Below, one piece after another: positions 8,368 to 17,136 of a DNA stretch of 53,288 bases. The translations under genes and the position numbers were made by a program. Below the pieces are notes generated by a model. It was not told the DNA's origin. It did no database searches and saw only the letters and a list, made by a program, of their open reading frames with translations. Source of the stretch: Symplocastrum torsivum CPER-KK1 (GTDB lineage: Bacteria > Cyanobacteriota > Cyanobacteriia > Cyanobacteriales > Coleofasciculaceae); assembly GCA_019358875.1 (NCBI GenBank), contig JAHHIF010000056.1:1-53288 (forward strand). Reading direction: 5' to 3'. Positions within the stretch are counted from its first letter, which is position 1. The number at the start of each line of letters is the position of its first letter.

Positions 8368-10212
8368 ATGAGTTATGAGTTAAAAGAGCCTGACCGCTCT
8401 AAGGTCAAAGCACCTCACGGAGGAACGCCTTCACAAAACTCAAAACCCACTAAGCTGCCCCAGCTCAGACTGCTGCTGGTTTGGGCACTCATGATGGCAG
8501 GCAGCATCGGGCTACTCCTAAACTTGTATCGGCTGCAAGTTGACCAGGCACGACTCTTAGAGGGGAAAGCACGTCAGCAGCAGATGGTATCGTTACGTCC
8601 CTTTGTCCCGCGTCGTCCAATTGTTGACCGCAATGGCAACGTTTTGGCAGTTGACCGACCCGTCTATACCCTGTACGCCCATCCAAAGTTTTTCAAGATC
8701 TCCAAGCAGAAAATGGCAACAATCCTGGCTCCCTTAATCGGGAAGACAGTAAGCGACTTGGAGAAGCTATTTGACAAAAAAAACAGTGGAATTCGCCTGG
8801 GTCGGGCACTGACTGAAGACGTTGCGGACCGGATTGCCGCGATGCAAGTCGATGGTTTAGAGCTGATTCGGCAATACTCCCGCCTTTATCCCCAGCAGGA
8901 TTTAGCGGCTGATGTAGTGGGTTACGTTGATGTCGATCATCGTGGTCAGGCAGGATTGGAATACTCTCAGGAAAACTTACTAGAACGTGCGGTTCGCACG
9001 ATTCGCCTCAGTCGTGCTGGCAATGGCGCACTGATGCCAGATCATGTTCCAGAGGGATTTTTGCACTTTGATGATTTACAGTTGCAGTTGACGCTCGATA
9101 GCCGCCTCCAAAGAGCTGCTCGCTTTGCTCTCAAGCAAAAAATTGAGCAGTTTAATGCTGAGCGGGGGACGGTCATTGTTATGGATGCGCGGGATGGTTC
9201 TTTATTAGCGCTGGTTTCTGAGCCGACCTATAACCCCAATCAGTACTACAACTTTGATGTTGGTCTATTTAAAAACTGGGCGCTGACAGACTTGTATGAA
9301 CCCGGTTCGACGTTCAAGCCCCTGAATGTTGCGATCGCATTAGAAACTGGAGCCATCCAACCCGACAGCCTGTTCAACGACACGGGGCGGATACAAATCG
9401 GCAAGTGGCCAATTGCCAACCATGACTTTGAGTCAATCGGCGCTCGTGGGATGCTCAGCGTCACCCAAATCCTTGAGCATTCCAGCAATATCGGCATGGT
9501 TCGGATTATCCGACAAATGAAGCCAGATCTCTATTACAGTTGGCTAGAACGCCTAGGACTGGGGCATAAGGTTGAAATTGACTTACCCTTCGAGGCACCG
9601 GGGCAGTTCAAAAGTCAGCGGCAGTTTACGACTTCAGCAATTGAACCCGCTACCACTGCCTTTGGTCAGGGCTTTTCCTTAACGCCGATGCAACTCGTTC
9701 AGATGCACGGTGTTTTGGCGAATGGAGGCAAGTTGGTGACTCCTCATGTGGTTCAGGGGCTATTTGATAGCAAAGGGCAAATGCATTGGCAGCCTCGTCT
9801 GAGTGCGGCGCGTCCAATCTTCTCTCCAACAACCACCCAATCGGTTCTTTCCATGATGGAAAGCGTGGTTCGTGAAGGCTCAGGGAGCAATGCTCAAGTT
9901 CCGGGTTATCGCATTGCCGGAAAAACGGGTACCGCTCAGAAAGCTAGCCCGACAGGCGGCTATTACAGCAATGCTAAAATTACCAGCTTTGTCGGGATTT
10001 TTCCGGTGGAATCTCCTCGCTATGTGGTTCTAGCTGTAGTTGATGAACCGAAAGGAGATGTTTTTGGTTCAACCGTCGCTGCACCGATTGTTAAGTCGGT
10101 GATTGAAGCCCTAATTGCCATTGAGCGAATTCCACCCAGTCAGTTACCAGAGCCAATGAACTCTACTCAGGTGCCACCGATGAACTCTACTCAGCCGCTA
10201 CCGCTGAACTAA
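8368..10212 (+). CDS. ftsI: Penicillin-binding protein FtsI (septal peptidoglycan transpeptidase)
   Basis: Class B PBP of 614 residues that cross-links septal peptidoglycan with FtsW. There is one N-terminal membrane anchor (about residues 34-54), a pedestal domain (about 70-220), and a transpeptidase domain with the three active-site motifs: S314-T-F-K317, S372-S-N374 and K519-T-G521. The tail repeats MNSTQ twice and is Pro-rich. The start ATG at 8368 has no clear ribosome binding site. It lies just beyond the left end of the TnpB element, so its former promoter or coupling to the FtsL-like gene may have been disturbed. Confidence 0.93.
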   Translation: MSYELKEPDRSKVKAPHGGTPSQNSKPTKLPQLRLLLVWALMMAGSIGLLLNLYRLQVDQARLLEGKARQQQMVSLRPFVPRRPIVDRNGNVLAVDRPVYTLYAHPKFFKISKQKMATILAPLIGKTVSDLEKLFDKKNSGIRLGRALTEDVADRIAAMQVDGLELIRQYSRLYPQQDLAADVVGYVDVDHRGQAGLEYSQENLLERAVRTIRLSRAGNGALMPDHVPEGFLHFDDLQLQLTLDSRLQRAARFALKQKIEQFNAERGTVIVMDARDGSLLALVSEPTYNPNQYYNFDVGLFKNWALTDLYEPGSTFKPLNVAIALETGAIQPDSLFNDTGRIQIGKWPIANHDFESIGARGMLSVTQILEHSSNIGMVRIIRQMKPDLYYSWLERLGLGHKVEIDLPFEAPGQFKSQRQFTTSAIEPATTAFGQGFSLTPMQLVQMHGVLANGGKLVTPHVVQGLFDSKGQMHWQPRLSAARPIFSPTTTQSVLSMMESVVREGSGSNAQVPGYRIAGKTGTAQKASPTGGYYSNAKITSFVGIFPVESPRYVVLAVVDEPKGDVFGSTVAAPIVKSVIEALIAIERIPPSQLPEPMNSTQVPPMNSTQPLPLN

Positions 10213-10272
10213 AGGAAGGGAGGCTGGGCAGGGGATGTTCATTCGCGCTGGTGGCAATTCTGCCCTAGCGAA

Positions 10273-12357
10273 CTAATCTCTAGTTTGACTTTGCTGTACT
10301 TGCTTCAATAGCTGCTCTGGAGAGTGAGCTGGTGCAAGACAACTGAGTCCTTGGCAGACTAAGCCCACAGAGCCTTCAGGCAGATTGGTTTCTAACTGAT
10401 AGACACTCACAGGCAAATACTGAGCAATTAGGGACGTTAGCTGGTCACTGTTAGAGCGAAGCAGGGTACAGTAGCGATACCAATCTAGGGCAGTAAATAG
10501 CGTTGGACAGGATTGAGGAGCCTGGTTCATGGCACTGCTAAACGCTTGTAGGGATTGCTCCGCTTTGTCAAGGTATTGGAGGTCTTCAGTAAGTAGAGCA
10601 AGACGAACTAGATTTGCGATCGCTACTCCATTGGCAGAAGGTGTCGCATTGTCAGCATAACTACGCTCCCGCACCAACAAGTCACCACTGGTGTCAGTCG
10701 CCGAGTTGTAATACCCACCCAGTTCCGCACTCCACAAGAATTCATCAAACTCTTCCTGTACCTTGAGGGCTTTTTCTAACCAGTTGTTCGTTGTTTGTTG
10801 TTCGTTGTTTGTTGTGCCAATGACAACTGACAAACTTGCTTGATGCAAATCTAGGAGGGCTTTGATAAACAGAGCGTAGTCTTCAGACTGTGCTAGCACT
10901 GAAGGCTGACCATCGTAGTTGAGTCGGTGGAAACGCCCTTCGACCCATTGATTGTCCAAAATAAATTTGGCAGCGTTATTGGCTAATGCCCAGTAATCCG
11001 GTTGATGGAACACACTGTAGGCTCGTGCTAAGCCGGAAATCATCAAGCTATTCCAGGCGACAATCATTTTCGTGTCCGTGACGGGTGGAATCCGACCTGA
11101 CCACTTGTTCGTTTTTGCCTCTTGATTGTTTCGGGCTGGTGGGAAGGTTTCTAATGCCTCAGGATTAGAACCATAACGCGCCTCAAAGAGCTTTGCCAAA
11201 GCAGCTTCCAACGTCTCACTGAGTTGTTCAGAGTGGCGGCGTTGTAAAACATTGTGCCCCTCAAAGTTGCCTTCAGGTGTAACTGTAAATTCCTTTTTAA
11301 GTTCTGCGAGTTCTGATGAAGTGAGGAGTTGTTCCAGTTCTGTGTAACTCCAGACATAAAACGCTCCTTCCTCTGGTTCAGTAGCTGTAGGAGTCGTAAA
11401 ATTGTCGGCATCTTGGGCAGCGTAAAAGAAGCCTTGAGGGGCAGTCATTTCCCGATTGAGCCATTGTACTGTTCCTCTGATCGCACGTTCAAATGCCGGT
11501 TCTTGAACACTCGCACTCCACAAATTCGCTAGGTACTCGACAATCTGCCCGTTGTCATAGAGCATTTTTTCAAAATGGGGTACCGTCCAAGTCGCATCAA
11601 CGGTGTAGCGGTGAAAACCACCAGCAACGTGATCATAGATACCTCCCCTTGCTAGGTCTAATCCTCGCTGAGCGCAGGCTTGATAGGCATCATATTCAGA
11701 TTCATGACTCAACCGGGTACCCCGTAGGGCAAGCTCAGCATACGGTATCATCGGGAAGCTTGGCCCATAACTTCCTCCACTGATTACGCCCGTATTCGTC
11801 TCAATGCCACGCTCTAGTAACTCATCACTGAGCTGAGTGGATGCTTGGAGCATGGCTGACTGCTGGAGGTTCAGCAGAATTTCTTCTTTGAATGTTTGTA
11901 GCTTAGTTTTTTCGATGTCGTAGAAGCGGCGAATCGCTTGTAGTACCTGTAAAAATCCAGGGCGTCCGTAGCGTGGTTCTACAGGAAAGTAGGTGCCTCC
12001 ATAAAACGGCACTAAGTCATCAGGGGTGAGGAAAACATTAAGCGGCCAACCTCCTTGCCCTGTCATCATCTGCAAGGCTTGCATATAAATGCTGTCGATG
12101 TCTGGTCGCTCTTCCCGATCCACTTTGATCGGCAAGAAATTAGCATTCATATACTGCGCGATCGCAGGATCGGAAAAGGCTTCTCCTTCCATCACCGTAC
12201 ACCAGTGACAGCTAGAGTAACCAATGGAAAGGAAAATCGGTCTGTTGTTTGCCTTAGCGGTTGCCAGCGCTTCATCAGACCAAGGCCACCAGTCTATGGG
12301 ATTTTCAGCGTGCTTACGAAGATAAAGACTTTGGGTTTGAACAAGGCGGTTAGTCAT
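10273..12357 (-). CDS. Thioredoxin-domain protein, DUF255/YyaL (SPATA20) family
   Basis: A 694-residue protein with the N-terminal DUF255 thioredoxin fold, starting NRLVQTQSLYLRKHAENP and holding the redox-like motif Cys50-His-Trp-Cys53, followed by an (alpha/alpha)6 glycosidase-like barrel. The family is widespread (YyaL, mammalian SPATA20) and its reaction is not settled. No signal peptide, so cytosolic. At 10783-10815 the coding sequence contains a 14-bp tandem repeat that adds a Thr/Asn/Gln-rich stretch (GTTNNEQQTTNN), which is odd for the family and looks like a repeat insertion in frame. Confidence 0.88.
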   Translation of the reverse strand: MTNRLVQTQSLYLRKHAENPIDWWPWSDEALATAKANNRPIFLSIGYSSCHWCTVMEGEAFSDPAIAQYMNANFLPIKVDREERPDIDSIYMQALQMMTGQGGWPLNVFLTPDDLVPFYGGTYFPVEPRYGRPGFLQVLQAIRRFYDIEKTKLQTFKEEILLNLQQSAMLQASTQLSDELLERGIETNTGVISGGSYGPSFPMIPYAELALRGTRLSHESEYDAYQACAQRGLDLARGGIYDHVAGGFHRYTVDATWTVPHFEKMLYDNGQIVEYLANLWSASVQEPAFERAIRGTVQWLNREMTAPQGFFYAAQDADNFTTPTATEPEEGAFYVWSYTELEQLLTSSELAELKKEFTVTPEGNFEGHNVLQRRHSEQLSETLEAALAKLFEARYGSNPEALETFPPARNNQEAKTNKWSGRIPPVTDTKMIVAWNSLMISGLARAYSVFHQPDYWALANNAAKFILDNQWVEGRFHRLNYDGQPSVLAQSEDYALFIKALLDLHQASLSVVIGTTNNEQQTTNNWLEKALKVQEEFDEFLWSAELGGYYNSATDTSGDLLVRERSYADNATPSANGVAIANLVRLALLTEDLQYLDKAEQSLQAFSSAMNQAPQSCPTLFTALDWYRYCTLLRSNSDQLTSLIAQYLPVSVYQLETNLPEGSVGLVCQGLSCLAPAHSPEQLLKQVQQSQTRD
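10783..10815. repeat. 14-bp tandem repeat inside a coding region
   Basis: GTTGTTCGTTGTTT is repeated twice (10783-10796, 10797-10810) and then partly again. Such AACAAACAACGAAC-type repeats are usually found between cyanobacterial genes. Here the reading frame survives. Confidence 0.75.
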
Positions 12358-12697
12358 GGGAACAGATACTTAAAAACTGAGTAGACGCGCTTTGTGGCTA
12401 TCTGGAGAGTCAGTGTATGAGGGGCGTGAGTAATCCTCTTGGCTGGAGTAGAGACAGCAGGGTTCAAGAAGGACGCTCAAACAGAAGGTGGGGCTAGGAA
12501 GCACTACTCGACTTAGCTAATGTTGTAGGAGTGGGGTAATCGCGTGTGTGAGCCACAACTCCTCAGTGCAAGAAGAAGGCAGGAGGCTCTTATGCAGAAG
12601 GCAGAAGCCTTAATGCTTGTACAGTAAGCCGTTTAGCCAATGTTCAACTGGATAGTTATTTCCGCCGCGCTGCACTAAGTTTTCTCCCCTCCAAGTT
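12358..12697. other. Intergenic region without a recognisable gene
   Basis: No open frame here looks like protein and no tRNA is visible. It includes a purine-rich stretch (about 12565-12610) with repeated CAGAAGGCAGAAG-like units, resembling stretches near 2750-2790 and 15440-15480. Confidence 0.5.
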
Positions 12698-12913
12698 TCA
12701 ATTTGATGTCAAATTCGCTTTCGCTTTTTCATAGGCAGACTTCTGCTGAGGTGTTGATGCTTGTAGGCACTCAGCATGAACACGCTCCAAACCCTCGATG
12801 TACTCCTGATTCTTGCCCAAAACTGGGTTGGCGCGAGAGGAGGCAATGAGAGCCAGTTGCGCCCTTAGAGGCAATTGGCGGAACGCTTCTAAGCGTTTTT
12901 CTAAAGAAGACAT
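12698..12913 (-). CDS. Small helical protein of unknown function
   Basis: From the ATG at 12913 this encodes 71 residues beginning MSSLEKRLEAFRQLPLRAQL, a compact, probably all-helical, charged protein with no membrane segment. The frame stays open 16 codons upstream, but that extension is not protein-like. There is no strong ribosome binding site. It resembles small conserved cyanobacterial proteins without a known role. Confidence 0.55.
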   Translation of the reverse strand: MSSLEKRLEAFRQLPLRAQLALIASSRANPVLGKNQEYIEGLERVHAECLQASTPQQKSAYEKAKANLTSN

Positions 12914-13053
12914 AGTTTTAAAAACAGCTCTTTCAACAGGGATGAGTAAATTAACCAACACCGAACAGACTGTGACACCATTAGCTTATCTAATGCTTTG
13001 GTTCACTACGGGCAGAATCTCAGCCTTTTTTAACCTATTCGTGAATTGCTCTC

Positions 13054-13635
13054 ATGAAGCTTTCGGAACGTTTTACAGATGCTCTAACCTTTGCCACGCA
13101 GTTGCACGTCAACCAAACTCGGAAAGGCGGTGGAGTTCCTTACATTTCCCACCTCCTGGGTGTGGCGAGTATCGCTCTAGAGTATGGGGCAAATGAAGAT
13201 GAAGCGATCGCAGCTTTACTTCATGATGCCATTGAAGACCAAGGTGGTGCTGCAACACGAGAAGAAATTCGCCGCTGCTTTGGTGATGTTGTGACAGAGA
13301 TTGTTGATGGTTGTACTGACTCCGACCAAACACCGAAACCGCCTTGGCTACAGCGCAAGGAGGCTTATATTGCTCACATTCCCACAGCATCAGCCTCAGT
13401 CCGTTTGGTGTCAGCAGCCGACAAGCTGCACAATGTCTGGTCAATTCTCAAGGATTATCGCCTTTTAGGAGATGCAGTTTGGGAACGCTTCCAAGGCGGC
13501 AAGCAAGGCACACTTTGGTATTACCGTTCTTTAGTTAAGGCGTTTCACACGGCTGGGTCAACCCCTCTGGTTGAAGAATTTGAGCGCGTCGTGGATGAAC
13601 TAGAACGCTTAGTCGGCATTCGAGCGAATGAATAA
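13054..13635 (+). CDS. HD-domain phosphohydrolase, SpoT/MESH1-like small alarmone hydrolase
   Basis: A 193-residue single-domain HD protein. The metal and active-site pattern follows RelA/SpoT hydrolases and MESH1: His33 (YISH), His57-Asp58 with Glu61-Asp62 in HDAIED, and Asp123 and Asn127 in ADKLHN. The HDxxED form is characteristic of (p)ppGpp hydrolases, so hydrolysis of (p)ppGpp (or, as for MESH1, NADPH) is the best guess. There is no synthetase, TGS or ACT domain. Cytosolic and alone in its transcription unit. Many similar proteins are annotated only as HD domain proteins. Confidence 0.85.
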   Translation: MKLSERFTDALTFATQLHVNQTRKGGGVPYISHLLGVASIALEYGANEDEAIAALLHDAIEDQGGAATREEIRRCFGDVVTEIVDGCTDSDQTPKPPWLQRKEAYIAHIPTASASVRLVSAADKLHNVWSILKDYRLLGDAVWERFQGGKQGTLWYYRSLVKAFHTAGSTPLVEEFERVVDELERLVGIRANE

Positions 13636-13948
13636 TAAGCAAAAAAGTTAGCGATCGCTCTTTTCTAAACCAACTGCTTTTTCTATACTCTGTTCATCAT
13701 TAATGACTACTGAAAATTTCGACAAAAAGTAAACTAACTTTAAATACTTTTTGCAATACAAGCGTAATTCGTGCACATTACTGATGTATTACTTTTCTCT
13801 CTTTAGAGTGAAATTAATCGCTCCTGAATTCTCCCTTTCTTCTTCAAAAATATCTCTTTAGACCTAGTCCTTTAGATAGAGCTTATTACAGATGTATGAC
13901 AGTCACAGTAAGTAAAGAAACTTGTACTAATTGAAAGATTCATCAGTC

Positions 13949-14170
13949 GTGGCTTCACCCTGGACAAATCCACTCCCGCTAGAAGAATTTGCAGCAACCA
14001 AAGTCGTAATCTATTCTTATGACGATCGCTGGGTTCCCATTACATTTTCCAATTTGGCTGAGGCAATAAAAATCTATCATCAGGCATTGCTTCACGGTGC
14101 AGAAATTTTTGTATTTCCACCGGATTCAACACTGGATCATTCGACAATAGGGCTTTTGTCCTCTCTGTAG
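13949..14170 (+). CDS. Short hypothetical protein
   Basis: A 73-residue product from GTG at 13949 (a TTG six codons earlier would give 79). It is compositionally protein-like, with VVIYSYDDRWVPITF and a helix LAEAIKIYHQALLHGA, and reads through a HIP1-related GCGATCG-type site in frame. I do not recognise the family. There is no ATG, and no strong ribosome binding site. It could be a real small gene or chance. Confidence 0.4.
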   Translation: MASPWTNPLPLEEFAATKVVIYSYDDRWVPITFSNLAEAIKIYHQALLHGAEIFVFPPDSTLDHSTIGLLSSL

Positions 14171-14248
14171 GAAGCGATCGCTCATGCTGAACAACAGCAT
14201 CAGTTAGACTAAGCTTCTAAAACAATCAACCAGTTTTCAGATCGCAAT

Positions 14249-15241
14249 CTACTTGCGCTCGAACGATGCGATCAAAGGATGGGTAGAACCTAATCTTTGA
14301 TTTAGCGCGTCGAGAGCGGTTGGCTGAGAATGAACATGAGCATCAATAAATAAACCAATCGCTTCCGCCATCAAATTTCTCAGTTGGTCTTCTGGTTGGG
14401 TTGCTGGAAAGTCTAGAAATGGTCTACCCGTGGTAGCATCAAACGGATCGACGACAGAAAAATGGTTGGCTCCTTCCAGAAGCAGTAGATAACTATCATC
14501 TCTCCCGCCTTTGATCGCTTCCCGGAAAGTACGCATCACTGGAGTTGTCGCCTGTTCCCACGCCACTCCATAGGGATGACTGCTGTTCGCAATGACTCCA
14601 TCGCAGGTTCCCCCCATCAGGAGTAGAGGTAAGGAATCCGGTAAAGGGAGGATTGTGCCAGATGCATACCCTAGCTGTACAATTGCTGCGGTATGAGCAG
14701 CATACGCAAAAGCGGCTGCCACTTGTGGATGAAACCGCGAGTCTGCACTTTCGATGGCTACTCTACCTCCAGCCGAGTGCCCACCCAGAATAATGTGGTC
14801 TAAATCGAGCAAACCAGCTAAAACCCCTTCAGCTTGTAACCGCTCTAGTGCTGCCAGTAAAGCGGGCAAAGCAGAGGCTGTTGGTCCTGTACCGTAGACG
14901 TTTGGAGCCAACATCTTCAGGTCAACCCCTGGAGTGAGCGCTACCATGCCGGGTAAATTCTCGGCAATCCAAGAAAAGGTAACGACCACAAGTCCACGAT
15001 CCGCCAATTTAACTGCCAACCATTGATACAACTCAGGTCCACAGTTAATCCCGTTGAAAACAATGACAACCTTGAATGGAGCTTGTTGAGAATCAGCAGG
15101 AACAACACCCAGATTCTGTTCTTGATCACTGCCTGACATCTGGGCTGGGTAGAAAACCTTGAGCTGAATGGTGTCATAGGGTGAAGCAGCAGTTTCAACT
15201 TTAGCAGTTTGGAAAAGTGCCCGAACAGTCATGATATTCAA
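14249..15241 (-). CDS. Alpha/beta hydrolase, chlorophyllase/dienelactone hydrolase-like
   Basis: A 330-residue alpha/beta hydrolase with the nucleophile elbow GHSAGG (Ser156) and plausible acid and base residues at Asp214 (GTCDG) and His260 (GANHFS). The oxyanion loop is near FNGINCG (about 62-68). The layout resembles the chlorophyllase and acetylxylan-esterase-like group of bacterial hydrolases, but substrate cannot be named. No signal peptide. ATGs at 15241 and 15232 are both possible starts. Confidence 0.85.
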   Translation of the reverse strand: MNIMTVRALFQTAKVETAASPYDTIQLKVFYPAQMSGSDQEQNLGVVPADSQQAPFKVVIVFNGINCGPELYQWLAVKLADRGLVVVTFSWIAENLPGMVALTPGVDLKMLAPNVYGTGPTASALPALLAALERLQAEGVLAGLLDLDHIILGGHSAGGRVAIESADSRFHPQVAAAFAYAAHTAAIVQLGYASGTILPLPDSLPLLLMGGTCDGVIANSSHPYGVAWEQATTPVMRTFREAIKGGRDDSYLLLLEGANHFSVVDPFDATTGRPFLDFPATQPEDQLRNLMAEAIGLFIDAHVHSQPTALDALNQRLGSTHPLIASFERK

Positions 15242-15675
15242 ATGTCAGCTACTCAAATCCGGATCATCCTATCACTGCTTTGAAACAGTTCGCAAATCTC
15301 CAAAACACATAACTTATGATTTCAGTTTGATGAGTAATCATGAACATCATTTCCTCTCAACTTTGAAGAATAAAATGATGCAATTAAACTATATCAACGT
15401 CATTTAGGAGAAGAGATGAAAGTTCGCGTATCTCACTAGTGCAAGAAGGCAGAAGGAAGGGGGCAGAAGGCAAAAGGTCGAAAGGCTTATACGTCTCCGT
15501 TTTGGCTCTGTTATACCATGTCTCGATTCTGCCTTTATTGCTTCTAAATTTTCGTATAAGTCTCGTTAGGGTGCTGGTGGATCTGGAGGAGAAGGAATCA
15601 GCCCCCCCCTTGCAAAGGCAGGGCTGAGGTGGGGTAATAATAACTTGCTGGAAGAGCTGAGTTATAGCAAGCAAG
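15242..15675. other. Intergenic region with repeats, no clear gene
   Basis: Holds a 7-codon frame with a good ribosome binding site (15416-15439), a purine-rich repeat (about 15440-15480) and a short hairpin CCCTTGCAAAGGCAGGG (about 15607-15623). The 109-codon minus-strand frame over it reads through these repeats and is not convincing. Confidence 0.5.
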
Positions 15676-15676
15676 T
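15641..15676 (-). terminator. Possible terminator hairpin after dxr
   Basis: AACTTGCT and AGCAAGTT form an 8-bp stem at the dxr stop codon, with a 20-base loop and ATTATTA following on the minus strand. The long loop and weak T-run make this only a possibility. Confidence 0.3.
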
Positions 15677-16866
15677 TAAATGTTGAGCAGCTTACCTTTC
15701 TCCAAAATTTCACTGGCTCTTAGCACTTCCTGTCTTGCCCATTGATCGGCGGCTAGGATGTCATCTAAGGAAGGATTCGGACAGTTATCTGTTTGATGGC
15801 GATCGCATATTTGTTCAATCAGACGCGCAATATTCAAATATCCAATTTTCTCATCTAGAAATAACGCCACTGCCTGTTCATTTGCCGCATTCAACACCGC
15901 TGGCATGGAACCCCCCGCACGTCCTGCGGCATAAGCGAGTTGCATACAAGGATATTTTTGATGGTCGGGTTCCCTAAACGTGAGATTTCCAGCCTTCACC
16001 AAATCTAGCTGTTCCCAATCGGTATAAATGCGATCGGGCCAGGATAACGCATATAGTAGCGGTAAGCGCATATCTGGCCACCCTAGCTGCGCTAAAACTG
16101 AGGTATCTTGTAGCTCAATCAACGAGTGAATAATACTTTGGGGATGGATGACAATATCGATATGGTCGTAGTCCATGCCGAAGAGAAAGTGAGCCTCAAT
16201 TACTTCCAAGCCTTTATTCATCAACGTGGCGGAGTCTACTGTAATTTTGCGCCCCATTGACCAGTTTGGATGCTTCAAAGCATCAGCAACAGTAACCTCT
16301 GGTAACTTCTCTACAGGCCAATCGCGGAATGCCCCCCCAGAGGCAGTCAGCAGAATCCGCCGCAATCCCCCCGTTGGAACCCCTTGAAGACACTGAAAAA
16401 TTGCAGAATGTTCTGAATCTGCGGGTAATAATTTGACTCCATATTTCTCAACCAGTGGCAGCACAACAGGGGCACCAGCAATCAGAGTTTCCTTATTCGC
16501 TAGCGCAATATCTTTACCTGCTTCAATTGCAGCAATAGTTGGTAACAGACCTGCACAGCCAACAATACCAGTCACTACAGTTTCAGCATCCCCGTAACGG
16601 GCAACTTCTGCAACCCCAGCTTCACCAGCTAGGAGAATTGGTTGGGGATCGAGGTCGGCAAGTGCTTCTTTGAGTTCTGGTAACTTTTCTTCTATACAGA
16701 TGGCAGCAATTGCTGGTCGAAATTGCCGAATCTGAGACGCTAACATTTCAACATTACGCCCTGCTGCCAATCCAACAAGCCGGAATTGGTCAGGATACTG
16801 AGCAACAATATCTAACGTCTGAGTACCGATAGAGCCGGTGGAGCCGAGGAGAGTAATCGCTTTCAC
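15676..16866 (-). CDS. dxr: 1-deoxy-D-xylulose 5-phosphate reductoisomerase
   Basis: DXR converts DXP to 2-C-methyl-D-erythritol 4-phosphate with NADPH, the committed step of the MEP isoprenoid pathway that feeds carotenoids, chlorophyll phytol and quinones. The NADPH-binding loop GSTGSIGTQTLD is at the N-terminus. The metal/substrate residues are in PADSEHSA and the family sequence MNKGLEVIEAH is present. From GTG at 16866 the product begins VKAITLLGSTG, matching the usual cyanobacterial start, 396 residues; a GTG eight codons upstream (16890) is also open. Neither has a strong ribosome binding site. Confidence 0.95.
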   Translation of the reverse strand: MKAITLLGSTGSIGTQTLDIVAQYPDQFRLVGLAAGRNVEMLASQIRQFRPAIAAICIEEKLPELKEALADLDPQPILLAGEAGVAEVARYGDAETVVTGIVGCAGLLPTIAAIEAGKDIALANKETLIAGAPVVLPLVEKYGVKLLPADSEHSAIFQCLQGVPTGGLRRILLTASGGAFRDWPVEKLPEVTVADALKHPNWSMGRKITVDSATLMNKGLEVIEAHFLFGMDYDHIDIVIHPQSIIHSLIELQDTSVLAQLGWPDMRLPLLYALSWPDRIYTDWEQLDLVKAGNLTFREPDHQKYPCMQLAYAAGRAGGSMPAVLNAANEQAVALFLDEKIGYLNIARLIEQICDRHQTDNCPNPSLDDILAADQWARQEVLRASEILEKGKLLNI

Positions 16867-17136
16867 AATGCTTTTAAAATTAGACGCCACTCCACTATAA
16901 AATTCTTTGGGTTAATTCTTCGCAAGCTTCTATGGAAAAAACTTAAGGAGTCTGGGATAGACCGTATTCTACAAGCCTATATTTAAGCTATTGTGCCTTT
17001 GGGCACTGCTGACAGAATGTTATTTGGCTTGTTGCCTCATTTAGGGATAAGCAGTGATAGTCCTGGACAGCCTTGTTACCGGAGTAAGCGATCGCATTTT
17101 CCCATCTTGCTGGATAGCACATCCATAAAGACTGAA

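Noticed and set aside
15384..15713. 109-codon minus-strand frame between dxr and the hydrolase
   Set aside because: It runs across C-runs, a purine-rich repeat and the dxr end, and has no protein-like core.
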